From Acetobacteraceae bacterium (GTDB lineage Bacteria; Pseudomonadota; Alphaproteobacteria; Acetobacterales; Acetobacteraceae): DNA of 6,621 nt. The stretch spans positions 1-6,621 of the forward strand of contig PLSZ01000071.1 in assembly GCA_003164305.1 (NCBI GenBank), written 5' to 3'. The notes below the pieces were generated by a model, which made no database searches, was not told where the DNA came from, and saw only the letters and a program-made list of their open reading frames with translations. A program made the translations under genes and the position numbers. Positions 1 through 6,064 of this stretch are shown here, in pieces; positions within the stretch are counted from its first letter, which is position 1; every line of letters begins with the position of its first letter.

Positions 1-133
1 CCCGAGGGTCGAAAATCGGCCACGGTGCGGGGATGCGAGCGATCGTCGGCTCAAGGCCGAGGATGACGATAAAGCGGAATTCGTGCTCCGCGCGGCACTT
101 ATCCTTGATGCGTATGCGGTCGAGCCGGGCCAT
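1..133 (-). CDS. Unrecognised protein, N-terminal 44 residues (gene runs off the left edge)
   Basis: An open frame reads from an ATG at 133 to the window edge without a stop, giving 44 residues that begin MARLDRIRIKDKC. About four fifths of its codons end in G or C, like the neighbouring genes, which favours real coding. It starts 36 nt after the stop of the beta-propeller gene on the same strand, so it is probably the third gene of the leftward operon. No clear Shine-Dalgarno lies before the ATG, so the start is uncertain or translation is coupled. The fragment has mixed charged and hydrophobic residues, one Cys, no signal peptide and no evident membrane segment. I do not recognise the family, and the fragment is too short to assign a function. 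It could still be a chance open frame. Confidence 0.5.
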   Translation of the reverse strand, partial: MARLDRIRIKDKCRAEHEFRFIVILGLEPTIARIPAPWPIFDPR

Positions 134-169
134 GACGTTTGGCTGTGTCGATTCAGGCTATCTCGCGAT

Positions 170-1138
170 TCATTCCACCTTCACAAGCTTTTGCAGAACG
201 GCCCGCGGCTTCGTTGGAGCAACGCCGGGGAACAGGTTGCCCCAGCCGGTTTTCGCGACCTCACCGACGTAGATGTCGCCTCGTGAATCGGCCGAAATGC
301 CGTGCGGCGACGTGAAGGGTCCGGGAAAATTCGCCGGCGTGCGGTCGCCGAGACGAGCGAGGATTTTGCCGTCCTGCTTGTTGACGATGGAGACCCTGGG
401 CCCAAGATTCGACGCGTTGCGGCTGAACCCGAAGGTTGGTCCGCACTCTCCGACATAGCAGTACGGGCAACGGCCCGAGGGCACGAACAGCCCGCTCGGC
501 CGGTGCAGATCGTGCCATTCGGTTTCGTATTTGCCGTTGCCGTCGAAGATCTGCACGCGATGATTTTCGCGATCGGCGACATAAACCCAGCCGTCTTCGT
601 CGCAGCAGACGTTATGCGGAAGATTGAACTCGCCGTTGCCCACGCCCGAGGTGCCCCAGGACAGGATCAGGCGGCCATCGGGCGTATATTTATGCACGCG
701 GGCGTTGCCGTAACCATCCGAGACATAGATGTCCCCGGCTGGCGAAAGCGCGGTGTGGGTGCATTGGCAGAACGGCTCGCCACCCATATAGGGCTTCGGC
801 GTACCGGGCGTTCCAAGGGTCAGCAGCACCTTCCCTTCCGGCGTGCAGCGACGCACCGAATGGTCGCCGTCGTCGGTGCAGAAAATCGTGTCGTCGGGCG
901 CCATGCTGAGCCCGTGCGCGCGCTTGAACACGCCCTCGCCCCAGGAACGGAGGAAGGTCCCGTCGCGATCGAACACGGTGACGGGATGCGCGCTTCGGCT
1001 GAAGACGTAGACCTGATCGCGGCTATCGACGGCGACCGCGGCGACCTCATGGAAATCCCAGCCCTCCGGCAGGCGAGCCCAGTCGGGGATGAGGCGATAT
1101 TTGAAGTCGCCGGTACCGAGGATGGTGGGGGAGTCCAT
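170..1138 (-). CDS. NHL-repeat six-bladed beta-propeller protein, peptidylglycine amidating lyase (PAL)-like
   Basis: The product is 322 residues, the usual size for a single six-bladed propeller. Repeats of the form GxxxxxDxxVYVxDxxxxRVxxFxxxG lie at about residues 30-69, 73-110, 125-165, 172-208, 211-260 and 276-320; the clearest is the one with VYVADRENHRVQIF. Histidines in equivalent blade positions (H75, H175, H279) are spaced about 100 residues apart, similar to the zinc-binding histidines of eukaryotic PAL, the lyase half of the peptide-amidating enzyme. Bacterial relatives are common in catabolic clusters, but their reactions are mostly unknown. There is no signal peptide, so it is probably cytosolic. 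Nine or so cysteines, including CQC, CC and a CPYC followed by a further Cys (residues 124-232), are unusual for a propeller. The ATG at 1138 is supported by AAGGA seven bases upstream. It follows the amidohydrolase by 99 nt, probably in one operon. A lactonase or scaffold role is equally possible. Confidence 0.88.
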   Translation of the reverse strand: MDSPTILGTGDFKYRLIPDWARLPEGWDFHEVAAVAVDSRDQVYVFSRSAHPVTVFDRDGTFLRSWGEGVFKRAHGLSMAPDDTIFCTDDGDHSVRRCTPEGKVLLTLGTPGTPKPYMGGEPFCQCTHTALSPAGDIYVSDGYGNARVHKYTPDGRLILSWGTSGVGNGEFNLPHNVCCDEDGWVYVADRENHRVQIFDGNGKYETEWHDLHRPSGLFVPSGRCPYCYVGECGPTFGFSRNASNLGPRVSIVNKQDGKILARLGDRTPANFPGPFTSPHGISADSRGDIYVGEVAKTGWGNLFPGVAPTKPRAVLQKLVKVE

Positions 1139-1176
1139 GATGGTGTCCTTTTCGTTACGATCGGCGCGCGACCAGT

Positions 1177-1197
1177 CCCGCGACGGGCGGTCGCGGG
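1177..1197 (-). other. Intercistronic hairpin between the amidohydrolase and beta-propeller genes
   Basis: CCCGCGAC (1177-1184) and GTCGCGGG (1190-1197) form a perfect 8-bp stem with a 5-nt loop. GACC (1170-1173) and GGTC (1200-1203) can extend it across a small internal loop. It lies in the 99-nt gap between two leftward genes and has no T-run after it on the - strand, so it is not a classic terminator. It could stabilise or partly separate the two parts of the message; that role is inferred. Confidence 0.45.
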
Positions 1198-1237
1198 CCG
1201 GTCTTCGGATAAGGGATCAACCTGAACGCGACGGGGA

Positions 1238-2263
1238 TCAGGCGGCTTCTCTCTCCTGGCCGCCGGTGGCCACGACACGGGCCAGCATCGCGGCGGCGTT
1301 GCGGTGCAGGATTTGCTGGCGCTGTTCCTCACTGATCCGCGCGTCCGCCAGCGCCTTGCGGGTCCAGTCGACACCGAACGCGCTGCCGTCGGTCCCGCAG
1401 ACGATCCGTTCGGCACCGTAAAGTTCCACGGCCGCCTCGATCGCGCGCGGGCCGAACGAATTGCAATCCACGTAGACCTTCGCCTTGCGGATGCGCGACG
1501 ACGGCAATTCTTCCTCTGGCGTATCGAGCAGGCTGCGGTGATCCATGCGCTCGACCTCGTAGGGAATGTTGCCGCCGAGATTGTGCACCTGGATCGTCAC
1601 GTTGGGGTATGGCGCGAGAAAGTCGGTGAGGCACAAAGTCACCATCACCGAAGACAGGCTCGCCTGCATGTCGAGCGTGCCGTTGCGGCGGCGCGCGTTA
1701 TCCGTGGCGCCGGCGACCTTCGGGAACGCGTCGCCCGGCCGCGGGCCGTGATGGATGAACAGAATCGCGCTGTGCCGGTTGGCGACCTCCAGCAGCGGCC
1801 GCATCGCCTCGGCGTCGTCGCGCGTGAGAAAGAAATTGCCGGGAACCTGCGCGCCGATCATGCCCGGAAGGCTGAGCGCGCGCTCCAGTTCCGCGGCGGC
1901 GGCGGGCAGATCCGTCAACGGCAGCGCGGCGAACGCGGCGAAGCGGCCCGGATGCTCCTGGCAGATCGCCGAAAACCGGTCGTTGACGCTCCGGCACAGC
2001 GGCAACGAGACGTCCAGCGGTTGCGATTCGATCCAGCAGAACGTGCCGACGATCGACAGCACGCTGACATCGACTCCCTGGCGGTTCATGCGGGACAAAT
2101 GGAAGTCGACGTCATCGAAGGCGTTGGCGAGCGGTTCTTCGCCCATGCGTGACTTCAGCACCTCGGCGCCATCCGCGTCGCGCAGGATACGCGGTTCTTT
2201 GGCGCGGGCGCGCAGGGCGTCGGCGACTTCGGCGGGCTTCCAGTGGGCGTGCATGTCAATCAT
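1238..2263 (-). CDS. Amidohydrolase family protein, ACMSD-like metal-dependent hydrolase/decarboxylase
   Basis: The product is 341 residues, typical for the ACMSD (amidohydrolase_2) group, which contains metal-dependent decarboxylases such as 2-amino-3-carboxymuconate-6-semialdehyde and gamma-resorcylate decarboxylase, plus some hydratases and hydrolases. The metal-site pattern is complete: HxH at the N-terminus (H5, H7 in MIDMHAHW), a third His in ILFIHHGP (H171/H172), H227 in QVHNLGG, and the Asp of CGTDGS (D292). These positions closely match the spacing known for bacterial ACMSD (His9/His11, His177, His228, Asp294). The enzyme should be soluble with a TIM-barrel fold. The frame continues upstream to 2710, but the ATG at 2263 is right: it has GGGGAG eight bases upstream, places HxH at the proper N-terminal spot, and avoids overlap with the divergent gene. 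It is first in the leftward operon. The true substrate is not shown by the sequence; a carboxylated ring-cleavage or keto-acid intermediate is the inference. Confidence 0.92.
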   Translation of the reverse strand: MIDMHAHWKPAEVADALRARAKEPRILRDADGAEVLKSRMGEEPLANAFDDVDFHLSRMNRQGVDVSVLSIVGTFCWIESQPLDVSLPLCRSVNDRFSAICQEHPGRFAAFAALPLTDLPAAAAELERALSLPGMIGAQVPGNFFLTRDDAEAMRPLLEVANRHSAILFIHHGPRPGDAFPKVAGATDNARRRNGTLDMQASLSSVMVTLCLTDFLAPYPNVTIQVHNLGGNIPYEVERMDHRSLLDTPEEELPSSRIRKAKVYVDCNSFGPRAIEAAVELYGAERIVCGTDGSAFGVDWTRKALADARISEEQRQQILHRNAAAMLARVVATGGQEREAA

Positions 2264-2271
2264 GGCTTTTT

Positions 2272-2277
2272 CTCCCC
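2272..2277 (-). promoter_or_regulatory. Ribosome binding site that fixes the amidohydrolase start
   Basis: On the - strand the sequence reads GGGGAG, eight bases before the ATG at 2263. It decides between this start and the much longer open frame that continues to 2710. Confidence 0.8.
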
Positions 2278-2380
2278 GGTTCGGCCGACAGCTTAATCCC
2301 CCCGCCGCCAATCGCAATGTACGCCAATGGACGCCGCCATGGTAAGCACGGGTCGGCCGCCGGACGTTGCGTGTTGGCTG

Positions 2381-2386
2381 AAAGGA
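2381..2386 (+). promoter_or_regulatory. Ribosome binding site that fixes the enolase-superfamily gene start
   Basis: AAAGGA lies six bases before the ATG at 2393. It favours that start over the in-frame ATGs at 2327 and 2339, which would add 22 or 18 residues of poor similarity to the family's N-terminus. Confidence 0.75.
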
Positions 2387-2392
2387 AACGAC

Positions 2393-3607
2393 ATGGCGAA
2401 GATCGTGTGCGTGCGTACCATTCGGATCGCGGAACGTCCAAACCTGATTTGGGTCGAGCTCGAAACCGATGACGGGCTCACCGGTCTCGGCGAATCGTTC
2501 CGCGGCTCTCAGGCGACGGAGGCGGTGGTCCATGAGCAGATCGCGCCATGGCTGATTGGGCGCGACGCGCGACACATCGAAGCCGTGTCCCGGCATTTGA
2601 CCACGCCCTATCTGGGGTTCCACGGCGCGGGGGCGGAAATTCGCGCCGCCAGCGCGATCGATATCGCGTTGTGGGATCTGGCGGGCAAGCGGCATGGCAT
2701 TCCGGTGCACGAGGCTCTGGGCGGCGCCGTCCGTAACGAAATTCGCGCTTACAATACCTGCGCGGGCTATGCCTACAACACCAGCGGGGTCGCCCGGCGC
2801 GCGGTCAGCGGCGCGGAAAACTCAGTTGGGCCCTATGACGATCAGATCGCGTTCACGCGGGATGCCGGAGCTCTGGCGGAAAGCCTGTTGAGCGAGGGCT
2901 ACACCGCGATGAAGATCTGGCCGTTCGATGTTTATGCCGACGCCAGCGGCGGCCAGTTGATCACGCTGTCCGACCTTAAGGCGGGGTTGGAGCCATTTCG
3001 AAAAATCCGTGCCGCCGTCGGGGATAAAATCGAGGTGATGGCGGAGTTGCACAGCCTGTGGAACACGACCTCGGCCATTCGCATCTGTCAGGCGCTGGAG
3101 GATTACGGCGTGCTGTGGGCGGAGGATCCGATTCTGAAAATGGACGATGTGCGCGGGTTGACCGATCTGCGGCGCCAGACCCACACGCCGGTTTGCGGCA
3201 GCGAGACCCTGGCCGGCACCGTGCCGTTTCGCGATCTGCTGGCGGCGGACGCGATCGATTTCGTCATGCTCGATCTGGCCTGGTGCGGCGGCCTGACCGA
3301 GGGACGCAAGATCGCCGCGCTGGCCGAGACATACGGCAAACCGCTCGCGCCGCATGATTGCACCGGACCGGTGACGCTGTGGGCTGGGCTGCATCTTGGC
3401 ATCCACGCGCCGTCCGCGATTTTTCAGGAAGTCGTGCGGGCGACGCTGGCGACATGGTACCGCGATCTGGTGACCGAATTGCCGGTCATTCGCAACGGCA
3501 TGGTGCAAGCGCCGGAGGGCGCGGGATTGTGCACGTCGTTGCGGCCCGAGATCAAGGCGCGCCCCGACGCCACGATCCGGGTGGCCGGGGTTTCCCGGGC
3601 GGTTTAA
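2393..3607 (+). CDS. Enolase superfamily protein, mandelate racemase/muconate lactonizing enzyme family
   Basis: The product is 404 residues, normal for this family of Mg-dependent dehydratases, racemases and cycloisomerases, which abstract a proton alpha to a carboxylate. The N-terminal capping domain (about 1-130) starts with a typical beta-strand pattern (VELETDDGLTGLGES) and holds the conserved AIDIALWDLAGK segment (88-99). The barrel domain carries K174 in MKIWPFD, metal ligands E218 (in AELH), E244 (WAEDP) and E271 (GSETLAG), D294 in the LDLAWCGG strand, and a catalytic-type H321 in APHDCTGP. A His-Asp pair with an ExH first ligand resembles the acid-sugar dehydratase side of the family, so dehydration of a hydroxy or sugar acid is the best guess; racemization is possible. 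It is first in the rightward operon, 36 nt before the flavoprotein gene. The start is backed by AAAGGA. Residues about 121-155 form a long, less conserved loop that may shape specificity. Confidence 0.93.
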   Translation: MAKIVCVRTIRIAERPNLIWVELETDDGLTGLGESFRGSQATEAVVHEQIAPWLIGRDARHIEAVSRHLTTPYLGFHGAGAEIRAASAIDIALWDLAGKRHGIPVHEALGGAVRNEIRAYNTCAGYAYNTSGVARRAVSGAENSVGPYDDQIAFTRDAGALAESLLSEGYTAMKIWPFDVYADASGGQLITLSDLKAGLEPFRKIRAAVGDKIEVMAELHSLWNTTSAIRICQALEDYGVLWAEDPILKMDDVRGLTDLRRQTHTPVCGSETLAGTVPFRDLLAADAIDFVMLDLAWCGGLTEGRKIAALAETYGKPLAPHDCTGPVTLWAGLHLGIHAPSAIFQEVVRATLATWYRDLVTELPVIRNGMVQAPEGAGLCTSLRPEIKARPDATIRVAGVSRAV

Positions 3608-3643
3608 GCTGGCACCGCGATCACCTGAGACAGGACCCACGAG

Positions 3644-5095
3644 ATGAGGCAGGAAACGTTCGACGTCGTTGTCGCGGGCTGCGGCGCGGGAGGGCTGGCG
3701 GCCGCCGTGTCGGCCGCCGAACACGGCGCCAGCGTCGCGTTGCTGGAACGCGCGCCGGAACAGGAACGTGGCGGCCAGACCCGTTACACCGAAGCCTATT
3801 TGCGCATGAAAAGTCACACCGAAACAACGGACGACTTCGAGCAGCAATTCGCCGAGAACAGCAGTGGCTACATCGACCCCGATCTGATCGGGGAAGTCGC
3901 CCGTCCGGACGAAAGCCGCGCCCAGTACGCCCGCGGCCTGAGCATGCTGGAACCGGACGTCATCGGAACTTTGTCGGATAATGCCGGCCCGACCATCGCG
4001 TGGCTGAAACAGTTCGGCCTGCGTTTCGACTTTCTGCCCACCCAGTTCCTGACGAAGTCGCAGCCGCGCCTGCTGCCGGTGGGCGGCGGGCTGGCGCTGG
4101 TCGAAGGCCTCGCCGCGCGCGCCGCCGCGTTGAACGTGCGCTTTTTCTATGAAACGACAGCGAAATCGCTCGATTTCCAGGATGGCGCGGTCACCGGTTT
4201 GTTCGCCCGCGGCCGCCGGGACGGGCCGGTTCGTTTCGGTGGTCAGGTGGTGCTGGCGTGCGGCGGGTTCGAGGGCAACGCCGAAATGCTCTCCCGCTAC
4301 ATCGGTCCGCGCGCGGCGTTCCTGCGGCCAATTTGCAAGGGCGCGAATTTCAATCGCGGCGAGGGCATCCAGATGGCTTTGAACATCGGAGCCTCCACCA
4401 GCGGCGATTTCAGCAGTTACCATGCCGAACCGATCGATCCACGTTCGGGCGTCGCGGAGCCGTCGGTGTTCGTGTTCCCCTATGGCATCCTGGTCAACAA
4501 GGACGGTCAGCGCTTCGTCGATGAAGCGCCCGGCACGGTTGACGCTTACTACGAGCCCATCACGCGCCGCATCTTCGAGCAACGCGACGGCCTGGCCTAT
4601 GTCGTGCTGGACACGAAACATACGCGGATTCCAAACTACCGGCTGAGCATTCGCACCGACAAGCCGCCGATCGCCGCCGGAACGATCGCCGATCTGGCGC
4701 GCGCGCTTGCCATTCCCGCCGCGTCATTGGAAGCCACCGTCGCGGAATACAACGCCGCCTGCGTGCCGGGTGACTATCGCCCGCTGGAGCTCGACCATCT
4801 CTCCACCCGCGACCTGCATCCGCCCAAATCAAACTGGGCTTTGCCCATCGACGAGGCGCCGTTTCATGCCTATCCGATCATCTCGGCGAATGTCTTCACA
4901 TTTGGGGGACTGAAGATCGATCCCAACGCCCGGGTGCTGGACGCCGATGGCGACCCGATCCCTGGCCTGTACGCGGCCGGGGAAATCATCGGCACGTTCT
5001 ATCGCCACTATCCCGGCGCGACCTCGGTCATGAAGGGCCTCGTGTTCGGCAAGCTCGCGGGGGCCGACGCCGCCCGCCGGCGTAACGCGGCGTGA
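3644..5095 (+). CDS. FAD-dependent dehydrogenase, fumarate reductase/TcuA (tricarballylate dehydrogenase)-like
   Basis: The product is 483 residues. The N-terminus has the FAD dinucleotide fold: GCGAGG (G12xG14xxG17) after a VVVAG strand, then the ribose-binding Glu E35 in LLERAP. The next segment, RGGQTRYT (42-49), matches the RGGNxRxT pattern of TcuA-like and other single-subunit fumarate reductase-type flavoproteins. A second strand with VVLACGGFEGN follows near 203-213. The C-terminus has GLYAAGE (441-447) and YRHYPGATSVMKGLVFG (453-469), the FAD-binding and substrate-carboxylate region of this family. Such enzymes form or reduce a C=C bond next to a carboxylate or ketone. There is no signal peptide and no haem-binding motif, so it is probably cytosolic and passes electrons to an unknown acceptor. 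The ATG at 3644 has GAGACAGGA before it, with the AGGA eight bases upstream. It sits 36 nt after the enolase-superfamily gene and overlaps the next gene by 4 bp. The exact substrate is unknown; ketosteroid-type dehydrogenation is a less likely alternative. Confidence 0.9.
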   Translation: MRQETFDVVVAGCGAGGLAAAVSAAEHGASVALLERAPEQERGGQTRYTEAYLRMKSHTETTDDFEQQFAENSSGYIDPDLIGEVARPDESRAQYARGLSMLEPDVIGTLSDNAGPTIAWLKQFGLRFDFLPTQFLTKSQPRLLPVGGGLALVEGLAARAAALNVRFFYETTAKSLDFQDGAVTGLFARGRRDGPVRFGGQVVLACGGFEGNAEMLSRYIGPRAAFLRPICKGANFNRGEGIQMALNIGASTSGDFSSYHAEPIDPRSGVAEPSVFVFPYGILVNKDGQRFVDEAPGTVDAYYEPITRRIFEQRDGLAYVVLDTKHTRIPNYRLSIRTDKPPIAAGTIADLARALAIPAASLEATVAEYNAACVPGDYRPLELDHLSTRDLHPPKSNWALPIDEAPFHAYPIISANVFTFGGLKIDPNARVLDADGDPIPGLYAAGEIIGTFYRHYPGATSVMKGLVFGKLAGADAARRRNAA

Positions 5096-5856
5096 GGCTC
5101 GCTGGTCGTTCCGCGATCATCACAGGCGCGGCGGGTGGTATCGGGCGCGCGATCGCGGTGGCTTTCGCCAACGCCGGGGCGGATCTTTGCCTCGCGGACG
5201 TCGCGCCGTTGGATGCGGTCGCCGCCACCGTGATTGGTCTTGGCCGTCGCGCCATCACCGCCCCCGCCGACGTCACGCGGCGGGCCGACGTCGAGGCGAT
5301 GGTGGCGGGAACCGTCGCCGCGTTCGGCGGCGTCGATATCCTGGTGAACGTCGCCGGCATCGTCTCGTTCGGCAGCGCCGAGACGTTGCCGGAGACCGAG
5401 TGGGACCGCGTGCTGGCCATCAACCTCAAAGGCACCTTCCTGTGCTGCCAGGCCGTGATCGCACCGATGCGCGCGCGAAATTATGGCCGCATCATCAATA
5501 TCGGTTCGATCATCGGCAAAAACGGCGGCAACGCCCGTCCCTGGATCGATCCGTCCGAACAGGAACGGTCCAGCAACGTGGCGTACGGCGCCGCGAAAGC
5601 CGGGGTTCACGCGGTGACCTTCTTCCTCGCTCGCGAGCTCGCCGCCCATGGCATCACCGTCAACGCGGTCGCTCCTGGGCCGGTCGCTTCGGCGATGACG
5701 AGCGGGCTGCCGGCATCGTTGAAAGCGTTGATCCCCGTTGGCCGCATGGGCAAGGCCGAGGATGTCGCGGAAGCCGCGCTGTTCCTCGCCGGCGAACAGG
5801 CGGGGTTCGTGACCGGCGAGATTCTGGACGTCAACGGCGGGATGTGGGCGGACTAA
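5092..5856 (+). CDS. Short-chain dehydrogenase/reductase (SDR), classical type, probably NAD-dependent
   Basis: The product is 254 residues, standard for a classical SDR. The cofactor motif TGAAGGIG is at 11-18. Asp36 at the end of the second strand (LCLADV) points to NAD(H) rather than NADP(H). Next come D60-V61, NVAG at 86-89 (usually NNAG), N111, and the catalytic S139, Y165 and K169. The Ser-Tyr distance is 26 residues rather than the usual 12-14, owing to an inserted, polar stretch (about 143-162) beside the active site. The C-terminus ends with GEILDVNGGMWAD, as expected. It would oxidise a secondary alcohol or reduce a ketone. Its GTG start overlaps the flavoprotein stop (GTGA), and there is no obvious Shine-Dalgarno, so translation is probably coupled. 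Partnership with the flavoprotein on successive steps is inferred from this overlap. It is the last gene of the rightward operon. Confidence 0.93.
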   Translation: MRLAGRSAIITGAAGGIGRAIAVAFANAGADLCLADVAPLDAVAATVIGLGRRAITAPADVTRRADVEAMVAGTVAAFGGVDILVNVAGIVSFGSAETLPETEWDRVLAINLKGTFLCCQAVIAPMRARNYGRIINIGSIIGKNGGNARPWIDPSEQERSSNVAYGAAKAGVHAVTFFLARELAAHGITVNAVAPGPVASAMTSGLPASLKALIPVGRMGKAEDVAEAALFLAGEQAGFVTGEILDVNGGMWAD

Positions 5857-5899
5857 TGCGACGCCCAACAATGATCGCGTCTGGTTACCGCCCTCCCCC

Positions 5900-5950
5900 C
5901 GTCATCCCCGGGCCGACCTCGTCATCCCCGGGATGAGCCCGGGGACGAGG
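5900..5950. repeat. REP-like palindromic repeat with a tandem half-copy
   Basis: CGTCATCCCCGGG occurs twice, at 5900-5912 and 5920-5932, 20 bp apart. The second copy folds: CCCCGGG (5926-5932) pairs with CCCGGGG (5938-5944) over a 5-nt loop, and after a 3-nt bulge CCTCGT (5917-5922) pairs with ACGAGG (5945-5950). It lies 43-94 bases after the SDR stop, the usual place for repetitive extragenic palindromes, and resembles palindromes scattered through alphaproteobacterial genomes. There is no T-run, so it is not a standard terminator, though it may block 3'-5' RNA decay or help end the operon. The first copy lacks its right arm. Confidence 0.65.
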
Positions 5951-5995
5951 ATGGTTGACCGCGCCCCCCGCGGGCCGGTTGCCTGCGTGCAAAAA

Positions 5996-6010
5996 GTTCT
6001 TGTTTTGTTC
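5996..6010 (+). promoter_or_regulatory. Putative LexA (SOS) box, GTTC-N7-GTTC
   Basis: GTTCTTGTTTTGTTC matches exactly the alphaproteobacterial LexA operator pattern of two GTTC half-sites separated by seven bases. It is centred about 60 bp before the GTG of the small gene at 6065, where it would overlap the -35 region of a promoter whose -10 may be TGTAAC (6021-6026). The stretch is AT-rich within very GC-rich surroundings. LexA would repress here until DNA damage. The match is by pattern only; a chance occurrence of eight fixed bases is possible. Confidence 0.55.
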
Positions 6011-6050
6011 CATCGATGCTTGTAACCTCTTTCTGACCGACCCATAGCCA

Positions 6051-6056
6051 GAGGAG
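6051..6056 (+). promoter_or_regulatory. Strong ribosome binding site for the small gene
   Basis: GAGGAG lies eight bases before the GTG at 6065. This near-ideal site is the main reason for calling the following short frame a gene and for choosing GTG as the start. Confidence 0.7.
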
Positions 6057-6064
6057 CGACCATC

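Larger units (their letters stand above)
2264..2392. promoter_or_regulatory. Divergent intergenic region expected to hold both promoters
   Basis: These 129 bases separate the leftward amidohydrolase and the rightward enolase-superfamily gene, so both promoters should be here. I see no strong sigma70 pair. On the - strand TTGCGA followed about 16 nt later by an ATTAAG-like element is a weak candidate for the leftward operon. A direct repeat GCCAAT occurs at 2307-2312 and 2323-2328, 16 bp apart, with TTGGC (its inverse core) again at 2374-2378. These could be regulator half-sites, but no regulator gene is in the window to support that. Confidence 0.45.

Noticed and set aside
302..1225. A 307-codon open frame on the + strand
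   Set aside because: It is antisense to the beta-propeller gene, whose repeats and ribosome binding site are clear. The product has no domain pattern.
1304..2152. A 282-codon open frame on the + strand
   Set aside because: It is antisense to the amidohydrolase, whose metal-site residues are all present in the - strand frame. The + product is Arg/Ala-rich without motifs.
2327..2392. Upstream ATG starts for the enolase-superfamily gene
   Set aside because: They lack a suitable Shine-Dalgarno, while ATG 2393 has AAAGGA six bases before it and begins just at the conserved first strand.
2264..2710. N-terminal extension of the amidohydrolase by 149 residues
   Set aside because: The extension overlaps the divergent gene, has no family similarity, and the internal ATG at 2263 has a good ribosome binding site and puts HxH at the expected place.
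2822..4621. A 599-codon open frame on the - strand, longer than any called gene
   Set aside because: It lies opposite the enolase-superfamily and flavoprotein genes, both of which show complete family motifs. The antisense product is rich in Arg, Ala, Gln and His with no recognisable domain, as expected for shadows in GC-rich DNA.
5187..5936. A 249-codon + strand frame overlapping the SDR
   Set aside because: It is a frame-shifted reading of the SDR gene, extremely Arg-rich, with no motif.
5926..5944. The REP-like hairpin as a Rho-independent terminator of the rightward operon
   Set aside because: The stem is strong, but the bases after it (ATGGTTGACC) contain no T-run, so only a repeat element is called.
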